From contig DEKK01000003.1 in the NCBI GenBank assembly GCA_002353815.1, positions 138,481 to 202,480 of the forward strand: a DNA stretch of 64,000 bases, written 5' to 3'. A program made the translations under genes and the position numbers. The notes beneath the pieces are model-generated. The model ran no database searches and was not told the DNA's origin. It was given only the letters and a program-made list of their open reading frames with translations. This document shows, one piece after another, positions 56,194-64,000 of the stretch (positions within the stretch are counted from its first letter, which is position 1; every line of letters starts with the position of its first letter). The DNA comes from Bifidobacteriaceae bacterium UBA2724. Its GTDB lineage: Bacteria; Actinomycetota; Actinomycetes; Actinomycetales; Bifidobacteriaceae.

Positions 56194-58659
56194 TCAGATG
56201 AGGTTGCGATTGTCCAGCCACTTCATGCTCAGGGCGCCCATGGGGATGCGGATCCAATAGGTGAGCACTCGGAACAGCATGGTGGCGCTCATGGCGATGG
56301 CGCTGGGCACGCCGGTTCCCGAGAACGTGGCGAAAAGCATGGCTTCCACGCCGCCCAGACCGCCCGGCGTCGGCACCGCCGAACCGATGGCGTTGCTGAG
56401 AAGGTAGAGGAACGTGGTCTCGATGACATTCGTGTGGTAGCCGAATGCCATGAGCGCCGCCCAGAAGCTCACGCCCAGAGCCATGTTCTGCATGATCGAG
56501 CCGAGGCAGGCGATGACGAGACGTGCGGGCTGGGAAAGCAGCGACACGAGCTGGTGCGCGTACTGGCGGACCACGGGCATCACCGAGCGCTGCAGCCAAT
56601 TGCGTATCGCCGGCACCAGCATGGCCACGGCGATGACGAGGAACAGTGCCACGAGGACGATGGCCACGGTGCCCGTGGGGATCACATTCGACAGCATGTT
56701 GCGCCCGGTGAACAGACCCACGAACACGATGAGGACGACGGTGGTGATGACCTGGGCGCAGACGACGGCGCTCATGATGGCGGTCGCCACGGAATTCTTG
56801 TATCCGGACTTGCGCAGGAACTGCAGGTTGACGAAGGCGGGGCCGATGCCGGCGGGCATGGAAACCGCGGTGAAGCTCGTGGTGATCTGCGCCATGAAGG
56901 CCGCGAACATGTTGCGCCTGCCTTTGTCCATGAAGGCCGTGAGCGTGATGGACATGCCGAGCCACGCCACGCAGCCGACGATGAAGCAGACGAACGCCAT
57001 CCCCGGGTCGGCGCCCTTGATGGCGGCGATCATGTCGTTGAGGTTGAGCTGCGTGAAGATTGCAACGACCGCGACGATGATGAGCACGGTGCTGAAGATC
57101 GACTTGGCGGAGAAACGCGTGACGGTCACCGGCATAATCTGGCTGGATTCGTCCACGTCGATGAGGGAGCCGAGCCTCTCGCGCAGCTGCTTGACGCTGC
57201 GCCGACGGTCCCAGGTCTTCATGTGCACGGTCTCGACCGGGATCACCGCGCTTTGCACATAGGGCTGCAGGGCCGCCATCTCTTCGCGGCCCCAGGCGCG
57301 GATGCCGCACAGGATGGTGCGGTCGAGGCCCACCGTGCACATGAGTGCGGCGAGCATCTGCACCCGGTCGATGGCGATGTTGGCGGCGTTGCTTCCGTCG
57401 TCGCCGATGTCCCAGCCGGAGACGATGAGCCGGCCGTCGTGCGTGCGCGCGAAACTGCCGGGGTGGATGAGGCGGTTGGTGTAGCCGCGGTCGTTCGCGC
57501 GGCGCAGATAGGCCATGGCGTCGGCGATGTCGTCGTCGGTGACAGTTTCCCAATCGCATGGCGACAGGGATTCGCTGGTGTTCAGCACGAGAATCGCGGA
57601 TTCCTTGCTGTAAGTGACCTCATAGGGGTCAAGCTGAGGAAGTCCCATGTGCCGAAGTCCGATGAGGACATTGCGGTGGTGGCGGACGGCGCTGCGCACG
57701 GAACGATCGGTGCGGTGGGTGACGCCGGTGAGCGTGATGATCTGCCACAGCTGGCGCAGATAGCCGCTGATGTGGCGTTGCTCGTCGGACACCGACACGA
57801 CGTAGCGTGAATCGTCGTCGCATGTCATGTCGTAGATGCGTGAATTGGGCACCAGCCCGTCGGCCAGGTCGCGTCCGTCGCTGACCGCGCGGCGCACGAG
57901 CACCGTGGGGCGCAGACCGATGGACTGCATGGAATTGGTGACCTGCCTGCCCCATGCGCCGAAACTGGGGGAGCCGAGGATGTAGCGGGCGATGAGCCCG
58001 ATGATGCGTCCGCTGACCAGCGAGACCACGGATCCCGCGGGCGATTCGAAGTTGGCGATGATGAGCACTGCCACGAGAACGGTGAGGATGATCCAGCTGT
58101 TGCGCACGGATGAATGCAGGCGCCGGGGGCCGGCGGCTGTGAGGAACGCCGTCATGGCGCAGAACATGTCGGGCAGCAGGGATCCCGAGATATTGCGGTT
58201 TGATATGAGGGCCGAGATGACCTGGGCGTTGCCGCAGGCGGCGATGCCCCAGCTGATGAGGTAGATGGCGACGTATCCTGCGGTCAGGGACAGCGCGGCG
58301 CTGACCGTCTGCAGCCATTCTCGGTTGATGAGCATCTGGATGGAGCACCATCCGAGAATGACCACGGTGCTCAGCTGCGACAGGAACGAGATGGGCGCCG
58401 TGATGATCCAGGAGGCGTTCGTCAGGGCGCGCTGCATGTCGTACTGCACGCCTGCCGTAAGTCCGGTCAGATAGACGGCGACGAGGACGGCGGCGGCGAT
58501 GATAAGGGCATCGCCGCCGATTCGAATCAAATCCTCTTTGTCGCGTACGCGTTGCGGGGCTTCGTCCTTGATGAAAGGAGACTCCACCGTGCCTTCCTCG
58601 GCACTCGTCGCGACCGGCCCCGAAGCGCCGTCATCCGAGTCGAACTTGATTCCTCTCAT
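56194..58659 (-). CDS. Large membrane protein of the lysylphosphatidylglycerol synthase/flippase family
   Basis: 821 residues. The N-terminal third has about seven hydrophobic helices, the middle (about residues 270-510) is a soluble kinase-like region, and the C-terminal third has about seven more helices. MPAGIGPAFVNLQFLRKSGY and the PTPGGLGGVEAML motif are characteristic of the UPF0104/MprF transmembrane domain (PF03706). No catalytic aminoacyl-transfer domain is present, so it is probably not an MprF synthase. Likely flips or senses a lipid or polyprenyl intermediate. Its ATG overlaps the purB stop (ATGA), so the two are translationally coupled. Confidence 0.82.
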   Translation of the reverse strand: MRGIKFDSDDGASGPVATSAEEGTVESPFIKDEAPQRVRDKEDLIRIGGDALIIAAAVLVAVYLTGLTAGVQYDMQRALTNASWIITAPISFLSQLSTVVILGWCSIQMLINREWLQTVSAALSLTAGYVAIYLISWGIAACGNAQVISALISNRNISGSLLPDMFCAMTAFLTAAGPRRLHSSVRNSWIILTVLVAVLIIANFESPAGSVVSLVSGRIIGLIARYILGSPSFGAWGRQVTNSMQSIGLRPTVLVRRAVSDGRDLADGLVPNSRIYDMTCDDDSRYVVSVSDEQRHISGYLRQLWQIITLTGVTHRTDRSVRSAVRHHRNVLIGLRHMGLPQLDPYEVTYSKESAILVLNTSESLSPCDWETVTDDDIADAMAYLRRANDRGYTNRLIHPGSFARTHDGRLIVSGWDIGDDGSNAANIAIDRVQMLAALMCTVGLDRTILCGIRAWGREEMAALQPYVQSAVIPVETVHMKTWDRRRSVKQLRERLGSLIDVDESSQIMPVTVTRFSAKSIFSTVLIIVAVVAIFTQLNLNDMIAAIKGADPGMAFVCFIVGCVAWLGMSITLTAFMDKGRRNMFAAFMAQITTSFTAVSMPAGIGPAFVNLQFLRKSGYKNSVATAIMSAVVCAQVITTVVLIVFVGLFTGRNMLSNVIPTGTVAIVLVALFLVIAVAMLVPAIRNWLQRSVMPVVRQYAHQLVSLLSQPARLVIACLGSIMQNMALGVSFWAALMAFGYHTNVIETTFLYLLSNAIGSAVPTPGGLGGVEAMLFATFSGTGVPSAIAMSATMLFRVLTYWIRIPMGALSMKWLDNRNLI

Positions 58660-60089
58660 GCATCGAAGTCTACCAGCCTGTCCGCGATGCCACGGTAGGT
58701 GGCAGGCGTGAGCGAAGCGAGGCGCTTGCTTGTCTCGTCATCGAAGTTGAGCGTCGCGACGAAGTCCTCGACGTCCTTCTTGCCGATGCGCTTGCCGCGC
58801 ATGAGCTCCTTGACGCGCTCGTAGGGGTTGTCCATGCCGTCGCGGCCAGCGAGGGCGGCGGCGCGCATGGCGGTCTGAATGGCTTCGCCGAGGACCTCCC
58901 AGTTGCCGTCGAGCTCGGCCGCCATAACCTGCTCGTTCGGGTGAATCGAGTCGAGGCCGCCGTCGAGGTTGTACAGCGCCAGCAGGGCGTAGCCGAACGC
59001 CGAACCGATGTTGCGCTGGGTGGTGGAATCGGTGAGATCGCGCTGCCAGCGGGTTTCAGTGAGCGTGGCGGACAGCGTGTCGAACATCGCCGTGCTGAGT
59101 TCCAGATTGGCCTCGGCGTTTTCGAAGCGGATCGGATTCACCTTGTGCGGCATGGTGGACGAACCGGTGGCGCCCTTGACGGGGATTTGGGCGAACACGC
59201 CGCGGGAGATGTACATCCAGATGTCCTGAGCGAGGTTGTGCAGGATGTGGTTCACGTGGCTCACCGTGCCGTACAGCTCGGCCTGCCAGTCATGGGATTC
59301 GATCTGGGTGGTCAGCGGGTTCCAGTCGAGGCCCAGGCGCTCGGTGACGAACGTGCGGGAGACGTCAACCCAGTCCACCTGGGGGAGCGCCGCCATGTGG
59401 GCGGCGAAATCGCCCGTGGCGCCGTTGATCTTGCCAAGGTATTCCTGGGCGTCGATGTGCTTGAGCTGGCGGCGCAGACGATACACGTACACCGCGAGCT
59501 CCTTGCCGAGGGTCGTCGGCGTCGCGGGCTGGCCATGGGTCAGGGCGAGCATCGGCATGTCGCGGTACTTGTCGGCGGCGGCTGCGAGCTTGTCGGTCAC
59601 TTTCTCGGCGGCGGGGCGCCAGACGTTGAGGACGGCGTTCTTGACGCACAGAGCATACGAGAGGTTGTTGATGTCCTCGGACGTGCAGGCGAAATGCACA
59701 AGCGGCTTGAGGCGTGCGAGCTCGGTCTCGCCCAGGGTGTCTGCGGCCGAATCGAGGCGACGGTCGATGTAGTACTCGACGGCCTTCACGTCGTGGTGGG
59801 TCACGGACTCGATGCTCTTGAGCTCGGCGATGCTCTCGGCGCCGAAGTCATCGACGATGGCGCGCAGATAGGCGATTTCAGCTTCGGTGAAAGGATTCAC
59901 GCCGGGGATGTACGGCGACTTGCCGTCCTTGCCACCGGCAAGGAAGATCATCCACTCGGTCTCGACGTGAATGCGCTCGCGGTTCAGCGCAGGTTCGCTT
60001 AGGTATTCGGTGAGAGGGGCGGTCTGCGCCTGGTAACGTCCGTCGAGCGGGCTCAGGGCAATGGCAGGGGTGATATCAGTAAGCTTCAT
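58656..60089 (-). CDS. purB: Adenylosuccinate lyase
   Basis: 477 residues from ATG 60089, which gives the usual start MKLTDITPAIALSPLDGRY; upstream frame extension is repetitive and not conserved. Catalytic motifs: ESVTHHDVKAVEY, CTSEDINNLSYAL, THGQPATPTTLGKE and the fumarase-family signature SSTMPHKVNPIRFENAEANL. It catalyses two fumarate-releasing steps in purine synthesis. Downstream it is coupled to the flippase-type gene. Confidence 0.97.
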   Translation of the reverse strand: MKLTDITPAIALSPLDGRYQAQTAPLTEYLSEPALNRERIHVETEWMIFLAGGKDGKSPYIPGVNPFTEAEIAYLRAIVDDFGAESIAELKSIESVTHHDVKAVEYYIDRRLDSAADTLGETELARLKPLVHFACTSEDINNLSYALCVKNAVLNVWRPAAEKVTDKLAAAADKYRDMPMLALTHGQPATPTTLGKELAVYVYRLRRQLKHIDAQEYLGKINGATGDFAAHMAALPQVDWVDVSRTFVTERLGLDWNPLTTQIESHDWQAELYGTVSHVNHILHNLAQDIWMYISRGVFAQIPVKGATGSSTMPHKVNPIRFENAEANLELSTAMFDTLSATLTETRWQRDLTDSTTQRNIGSAFGYALLALYNLDGGLDSIHPNEQVMAAELDGNWEVLGEAIQTAMRAAALAGRDGMDNPYERVKELMRGKRIGKKDVEDFVATLNFDDETSKRLASLTPATYRGIADRLVDFDA

Positions 60090-60187
60090 GCCTACAGGAT
60101 AATTCAGGGCATGAACCACGATGGGCTGCGAGGAGTCTGGGGGCGGTCGCGCCCCGTCATGCGTTGGAACCCAAGCTTGTGAACGGA

Positions 60188-60286
60188 GCCGCTTTGGCTG
60201 TGTTCCCGCCGCGCCCCGCGGCACCGTCCATGGCCACGACCCTCGCCGCTTTGGCTGTGTCCCCGCCGTGCCCCGCGGCACCGTCC
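60188..60286. repeat. Two copies of a ~41-bp unit, 57 bases apart
   Basis: GCCGCTTTGGCTGTGT-CCCGCC-GCCCCGCGGCACCGTCC occurs at 60188 and again at 60245 with few changes. The spacing of 57 is divisible by three. It lies upstream of purB in a 307-base gap that shows no convincing gene. Confidence 0.7.
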
Positions 60287-60396
60287 TTTCAAGCACCCGC
60301 ACCGGCCTGGCGGACAGGTTCGGACACGGACGTAAGCCCCCAGGTCCCGTCCCCTTCGTGCGCCCTGCCGGACTCGCCGCTGATGCGGCAGCGCGT

Positions 60397-61944
60397 TCAT
60401 TGCATCCTCCCTTGGAAGTACCTCGTGCTGACGAGAGTGCCTTCGACGGCGTCCTCGAAATGCCGTTCGTGTTTTTCGACGGCGGGCGACCCCGTGTCCA
60501 CCGCGTTGCTCCAAGCGGCGCGGTGATAGTTCATGCCATGCTCGCTGTCGAGCTTGTCGGCGCCTTCCACGGCGGTGTAACCGTCGCCCCCGCGCACGTC
60601 CACCTCACCCTGCACGGTGAGGAAACTCTCACGTGAGGGATTCTCCGCGCCATCCAGCACGCTCATGGGATCTCCGGTCATCTCGACGCTCGTCACATAG
60701 GTCTTGCCGGGAATCGGATGGTTGGCGATGGGGGACGCCGCCGTGACCACATGGGTGAAGTCATAGGTGCCCGACAGGTCGCTGGCCAGCGCAGCCGCTG
60801 TGATGCCTCCTTCCGAGGCGCCGACGAGCACGATGCTGTCGCCTTTCTTGATGCCGGCCTGCTCCATGGCCTTGCGTGCGAACTTCACCTCGTCCGACCC
60901 CAGCCGGTGCTTGGACGATGAGCTCAGGACCTGGGAGAATTGCCCGCTGCACGGTGAATCCTCGTGCGTATCGGAATCGGGAAGCATCACGATCCATGAC
61001 GTCGAGCCATCGGAATGCCGCACTTTTTGGATACACACGGTGGCATAGCCGGGGCCGTTCTGCGAAATGAGTCTCTCTTCATTGGCGAGGGCGTCGGCGA
61101 TGCTCCCCGGTTTGCCGATGGTCGTCTGGGGGTGCACTTCGTAGACATCGAGGGCGCCCCTGTCGATCACCGCGCGCGCTGGAGCGCTCGCCGTGGTGAC
61201 GGCCGAGGCGAGGTCATTCGCCTCGTCGGTCTGGAAGACGTTGCCGATGATGTCCTTCCATTCGAAGTTCTTCCATGCCTTGGGGTCGAAAAACGAGCTT
61301 GCGAGCCCTCCGCCGGATTTATGCGAGAAAATCTCGCCACCTTTCTTCAATACGCCTTTGAGCACTGTGCTCACGCCCGCCGAGGCCAACATCGCCGAGA
61401 AACCGGCCACGATGCCTTCGTTGATCCAGTGCGTCTGCGAGATGAACGAACTGGGGGTGAGGGTGCCATGCTTGCGCAGACCGAACAGCGGCGCCAGTGG
61501 TATCACGACGGCGACTCCGAGCATGCTCGCCTGCGGGAACTTCTCGATGAGCGCCTGCACCGATTCGCCGAAGAACCGCTGCGCCTTCAGTTCGGCGTCG
61601 GAATACAGCGAATATGCGCGGATGAGCCCTTCGGATACATCCGATAGCGCGGTTTCCAGAGACGCGAATTCCTGCATATGCGTCAGGAACTGCCCGTCGA
61701 GTGCGTCGTAGGCGAGAGTCGCATGGTCCGGCGGTGTCACGGAAGGAGCCCCCGCTGCTTGGAAGGGGCATGCGGACGAGCCCCGGCTCATCGCGGTGGA
61801 TGTCGCAGCGTCCTTCCACAGCGACAGCGTCTTTCTGAGTTCGCCTGCCTCGGACGCGAGAGCTTGGGCGACGTCGCGGAGCAGGTCCATGTCGCCCAGA
61901 TACGTGGTGCTGGTCTGGATTTTCGATTGCACGTAGACGGTCAT
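60397..61944 (-). CDS. Putative type VII-linked alpha/beta-hydrolase
   Basis: 515 residues from ATG 61944 (AGGAGGCACGCC upstream). The first about 150 residues are helical and WXG100/LXG-like in style (SKIQTSTTYLGDMDLLRDVA, FASLETALSDVSEGLIRAY), followed by a hydrophobic patch (SMLGVAVVIPLAPLFG). The second half is an alpha/beta hydrolase with GASEGG (Ser377), and later Asp425 and His474 as triad candidates. No signal peptide. It overlaps the upstream WXG-like gene by four bases. The layout matches a T7SS effector or lipase-type toxin with its partner, but no secretion machinery is in the window. Confidence 0.55.
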   Translation of the reverse strand: MTVYVQSKIQTSTTYLGDMDLLRDVAQALASEAGELRKTLSLWKDAATSTAMSRGSSACPFQAAGAPSVTPPDHATLAYDALDGQFLTHMQEFASLETALSDVSEGLIRAYSLYSDAELKAQRFFGESVQALIEKFPQASMLGVAVVIPLAPLFGLRKHGTLTPSSFISQTHWINEGIVAGFSAMLASAGVSTVLKGVLKKGGEIFSHKSGGGLASSFFDPKAWKNFEWKDIIGNVFQTDEANDLASAVTTASAPARAVIDRGALDVYEVHPQTTIGKPGSIADALANEERLISQNGPGYATVCIQKVRHSDGSTSWIVMLPDSDTHEDSPCSGQFSQVLSSSSKHRLGSDEVKFARKAMEQAGIKKGDSIVLVGASEGGITAAALASDLSGTYDFTHVVTAASPIANHPIPGKTYVTSVEMTGDPMSVLDGAENPSRESFLTVQGEVDVRGGDGYTAVEGADKLDSEHGMNYHRAAWSNAVDTGSPAVEKHERHFEDAVEGTLVSTRYFQGRMQ

Positions 61945-62336
61945 GGCGTGCCTCCTGCGTTCATGGACATGACGTATGTGTTGTACAGCTCGCCATCCGT
62001 CTCGCTGATGACCGAGGTGAGCCGTTGCAGTCGTGCGTAGCATTGCTCGCTCGCCGACCCCTGCCATTGGGAGAAATCGATGCTGGTGAGGAGCGCCACG
62101 AGGTCTTCCAGAGCCTTCTGGGAGATGCGTACGGCTTCGTTGATGGTCTGCTGGTCCTTGAGCACGCTCATGTGGCAGCAACAGCCGCCGCTGGCGTCGG
62201 TCAGCGTCGTGGTGTAGGGGCCGTAGGACCGGAGCGAGCCGCCGTAGCTGACTCGAAGCGTGGCAAAGCATGATGCTGCGGCGCCGGTGGCCTGGGCACT
62301 GGTGCCCGTGGTGGTTGATGCGGTGTTCTGTGTCAT
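61941..62336 (-). CDS. WXG-like small protein coupled to the hydrolase
   Basis: 131 residues from ATG 62336 (no clear ribosome site); a shorter start at residue 56 is possible. After a Ser/Thr-rich start with a GGCCCH cysteine cluster come two helices (TINEAVRISQKALEDLVALL, SASEQCYARLQRLTSVISE) separated by a W-Q-G turn, the arrangement of WXG100 proteins. ATGA overlap with the hydrolase suggests co-translation and complex formation. It is the likely chaperone or targeting partner. Upstream lies a DnaA-box-like cluster. Confidence 0.5.
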   Translation of the reverse strand: MTQNTASTTTGTSAQATGAAASCFATLRVSYGGSLRSYGPYTTTLTDASGGCCCHMSVLKDQQTINEAVRISQKALEDLVALLTSIDFSQWQGSASEQCYARLQRLTSVISETDGELYNTYVMSMNAGGTP

Positions 62337-62408
62337 GAGACAAGGATGACAGACGGGGAACGCGAACAGAGAGGATTCACGAAAATGTGCGTCAGTGTCC
62401 CGCGAACC

Positions 62409-62455
62409 TGTGGATAACGTTTCGGCGCGGTGGATAACCCGCGTTTTGTGGATAA
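62409..62455. promoter_or_regulatory. Three DnaA-box-like sites in a row
   Basis: TGTGGATAA at 62409, GGTGGATAA at 62429 (one mismatch) and TGTGGATAA at 62447, all in the same orientation and about 19 bases apart. TGTGGATAA is the complement of the DnaA box TTATCCACA. No AT-rich unwinding region or dnaA is visible, so a replication origin is unlikely from this alone. It lies in the gap upstream of the WXG-like gene. Confidence 0.6.
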
Positions 62456-62524
62456 CCCGCCTGTATCGGCCGACTGTACGCTGTCTCCGGCTGCTTCCTG
62501 CGGCTTTGTCTGGGTGGCCGGTCT

Positions 62525-62808
62525 GGCGTGGTGTGGCGTGGTGTGGCGTGGCTCCGGCGTGGTGCGCTCTGGCGTGGTGCGCCCTGGCCCCGTTTCTGGT
62601 GTCCCGTGTGCCCAAAGGCGACGGGTCGCGGTCGGTGTGCGCCGCGTGTCTCGGTGTGCGCCGTGTGTCTTGGTGGCCGCCTGTCTTGGTGGCCGCCTGT
62701 CTCGGTGGTGGTATGACACAGGGCACCCGCCATGCGACGGATGCCCTGTCCTTGTCTGGGTCCTTGTCTGGGTCCTTGTCTGGGTCCTTGTCTGGGTCCT
62801 TGTTTGGG
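62525..62808. repeat. Composite of short tandem repeats
   Basis: Several unrelated tracts follow each other: GGCGTGGTGT-type units (62525-62580), GTGTCT-(C/T)GGTG/GCCGCCTGTCT units of about 18 bases (62635-62710), and five copies of the 12-base TCCTTGTCTGGG (62749-62808; last copy has one change). They occupy the 566-base gap 62337-62902. No coding signal is seen; one frame of the 12-base array would read as Lys-Asp-Pro-Asp repeats on the minus strand. Confidence 0.85.
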
Positions 62809-62846
62809 GAACGCTTCACCGAGACATAGCGCTCCCGTCGGAGGGT

Positions 62847-62883
62847 GTGACCTGACGGCCGGTGGGGCCGGGAGCCAGGTCAC
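62847..62883 (-). terminator. Stem-loop after the Ser/Gly-rich membrane protein
   Basis: GTGACCTG pairs with CAGGTCAC, and an inner GGCC/GGCC stem extends it. It lies 20 bases after the stop (minus strand). No clear U tract follows, so termination is likely but not certain. Confidence 0.5.
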
Positions 62884-62902
62884 TCATCTGGCCTGGCCGA
62901 CG

Positions 62903-64000
62903 TCACCATGGGTGACGGGCATTGGTGGTGCCTCCCGGAGCGGAGTCAGTGCCGACGCCGAAGCCTGATGAGGCGCCGCCCGATGAGGTCGAATTGCGGT
63001 TGCGCAGGCTGTCAAGCTTTTTTTCTTCCTCGGATGTATCGTTCTTGCTCGACGACCCCGACGACTGGTCGCCGTTGCCCGAGGATCCCGAGGACTGGGA
63101 CTTGTCGCCGTTGCCTGACGAATTCGACGACTGGTCGCCCGAGCCGGAGGAACCCGAGGACTGGGACTGGTCGCCATTGCCTGACGAATTCGATGACTGG
63201 TCGCCCGAACCCGAGGAACCCGAGGAATTCGACGACTGGTCGCCCGAACCGGACGATTGGCCGTTCGAGCTGGAATTCGAGCTGGAATCCGAGCTGGAAT
63301 CGCCGTTGGAGCCATTGGACCCGTTGTTCGAGTTATTCGAATTGGACTGCGAATCGTCCTGGTCCTGCTGCTGCTCGAGCATCTTCTTGATCGCTTCGGT
63401 CAGGTCCTTGCTCACCTGCGTGTTCGTCGCGATGTGGTCTTTGACATACGGCAGTTGTAGTGCGCCGAAGATCTGGGCGCTTTGGAACTGGGCGTCCACT
63501 TGGTTCTGCGTGTCGAGCAGCTGCTGCAGGTCGGTCGAGTCGTCCTGGGTGAACGTCTGGATGTCCCGCTTGAGCTGCTGGGTGGACCTGTTGTAGATGG
63601 TGAGGCAATACATGTTGCAGAACGCCACGAACGCGCCGAACAGCATGAGCGCGATGAGCAGGATGGCGACGATTTTCTGCCACAGCTTGCTGGCGCGGCA
63701 CGTCGGCTTGGCGTCGGCGGACGGCGCGGGGGTCGTCGCGGATTGCAGATACGGAGCAGTCGAGGCGCTGGCGTCGGGCGACATATCGGTGCGGAACCCG
63801 CCTGAAAAACCCGCGGCCGCGCCATAGGACGAATGGCGGGGGAGCTGCTGGGCGTCCTGCGAGGCCTGGCGCGAAGCGGCATCATAAGCGGGGTTCTTCG
63901 CCATGACGGGTGGATTGACCGCCTGCGCCGGTGGCATCGGCTTCGTGGCGTCGAGCGGTGATTCGTTCCCACCCTGCGTAGGCAGGGCATTCTGCTTGGC
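62903..64000 (-). CDS. Membrane protein with a Ser/Gly/Asn/Asp repeat tail, 5' end beyond window
   Basis: The frame is open to the right edge (366 residues visible); internal ATGs at 63937 and 63904 lack good ribosome sites, so the start probably lies outside. Order: Pro/Gln/Ala-rich cytoplasmic part, a strong membrane helix (KIVAILLIALMLFGAFVAFC), a coiled-coil-like external segment (TFTQDDSTDLQQLLDTQNQV, EAIKKMLEQQQ), then about 130 residues of Ser/Gly/Asn/Asp repeats. One unit of 22 residues (DNA period 66) is nearly identical over two copies. No family is recognised. It may belong with the hydrolase/WXG genes downstream, but that is inference. Confidence 0.7.
   Translation of the reverse strand, partial: AKQNALPTQGGNESPLDATKPMPPAQAVNPPVMAKNPAYDAASRQASQDAQQLPRHSSYGAAAGFSGGFRTDMSPDASASTAPYLQSATTPAPSADAKPTCRASKLWQKIVAILLIALMLFGAFVAFCNMYCLTIYNRSTQQLKRDIQTFTQDDSTDLQQLLDTQNQVDAQFQSAQIFGALQLPYVKDHIATNTQVSKDLTEAIKKMLEQQQDQDDSQSNSNNSNNGSNGSNGDSSSDSSSNSSSNGQSSGSGDQSSNSSGSSGSGDQSSNSSGNGDQSQSSGSSGSGDQSSNSSGNGDKSQSSGSSGNGDQSSGSSSKNDTSEEEKKLDSLRNRNSTSSGGASSGFGVGTDSAPGGTTNARHPW
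63050..63250 (-). repeat. Coding tandem repeat, 66-bp unit, in the membrane protein tail
   Basis: CCTGACGAATTCGA at 63114 recurs at 63180, 66 bases on, within longer near-identical units; truncated versions flank them. The plus strand shows GACTGG-TCGCC steps throughout. The array encodes the Ser/Gly/Asn/Asp linker and probably varies in length between strains. Confidence 0.85.

Noticed and set aside
62409..62455. Replication origin
   Set aside because: Only three boxes, no AT-rich unwinding element and no dnaA, dnaN or rpmH in the window.
62337..62819. Long N-terminal extension of the WXG-like gene (161 codons)
   Set aside because: It is made of minisatellite-encoded repeats and lacks a ribosome site; ATG 62336 or an internal start is more likely.

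Overview
The window is a high-GC actinobacterial chromosome segment, most probably from a Bifidobacterium or close relative. The evidence is the housekeeping order efp-nusB-carA-carB-pyrF-gmk...rpoZ-metK-priA-HAD-fmt-rsmB, a PriA without helicase motifs, and a pupylation operon (arc-dop-pup-pafA) whose Pup ends in Gly-Gly-Glu, with no proteasome core genes beside it. Identification is by reading the sequence; no search was run and the species was not determined.

Layout. 1-5.1 kb is accessory: a gene end at the left edge, a frameshifted cyclophilin-like gene, an AT-richer amidase-type secreted protein read in three frame segments, a shorter tandem paralogue without the amidase domain, an unknown protein and an Ada/Ogt DNA-repair fusion that has lost most of its AraC domain. 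5.4-6.8 kb holds a purine permease. 6.9-18.2 kb holds a SNF2-type helicase, a large zinc-ribbon membrane protein, a SWIM zinc-finger protein, a four-copy 74-bp repeat and a coiled-coil membrane protein. 18.2-25.9 kb holds small metabolic genes (VOC protein, M20 amidohydrolase, acetamidase/formamidase with a GntR regulator, YoaK-type membrane protein), an orphan Vsr endonuclease and a frameshifted class A beta-lactamase-like hydrolase.

26-46.3 kb is the housekeeping block: translation (efp, fmt, rsmB), transcription (nusB, rpoZ), pyrimidine and arginine precursors (carAB and a PyrF-like protein with altered catalytic residues), guanylate kinase, ilvD, metK and priA. A broken MIT_C-like domain gene lies between carB and pyrF. 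46.3-47.5 kb is an AT-rich, gene-poor island with a perfect LacI-type palindrome and very small reading frames. 47.5-55.2 kb carries serB and the pupylation operon, which also contains an inositol-monophosphatase-like protein with a substituted metal ligand. 55.5-60.1 kb carries an HU-type protein, a large MprF/flippase-type membrane protein and purB. 60.4-64 kb on the minus strand holds a translationally coupled WXG-like protein and a GxSxG hydrolase (type VII secretion-like), a DnaA-box-like cluster, several minisatellites and a Ser/Gly/Asn-rich membrane protein that runs off the right edge.

The most unusual points are the PyrF homologue lacking the DxKxxD lysine and aspartate, the paired one-base shifts at A6 runs in the amidase gene, the HTH-less Ada, the IMPase-like protein inside the pupylation operon, and the hydrolase/WXG pair next to three DnaA-box-like sites. 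Three other genes carry single-base frameshifts; reads should show whether these are real or consensus errors.
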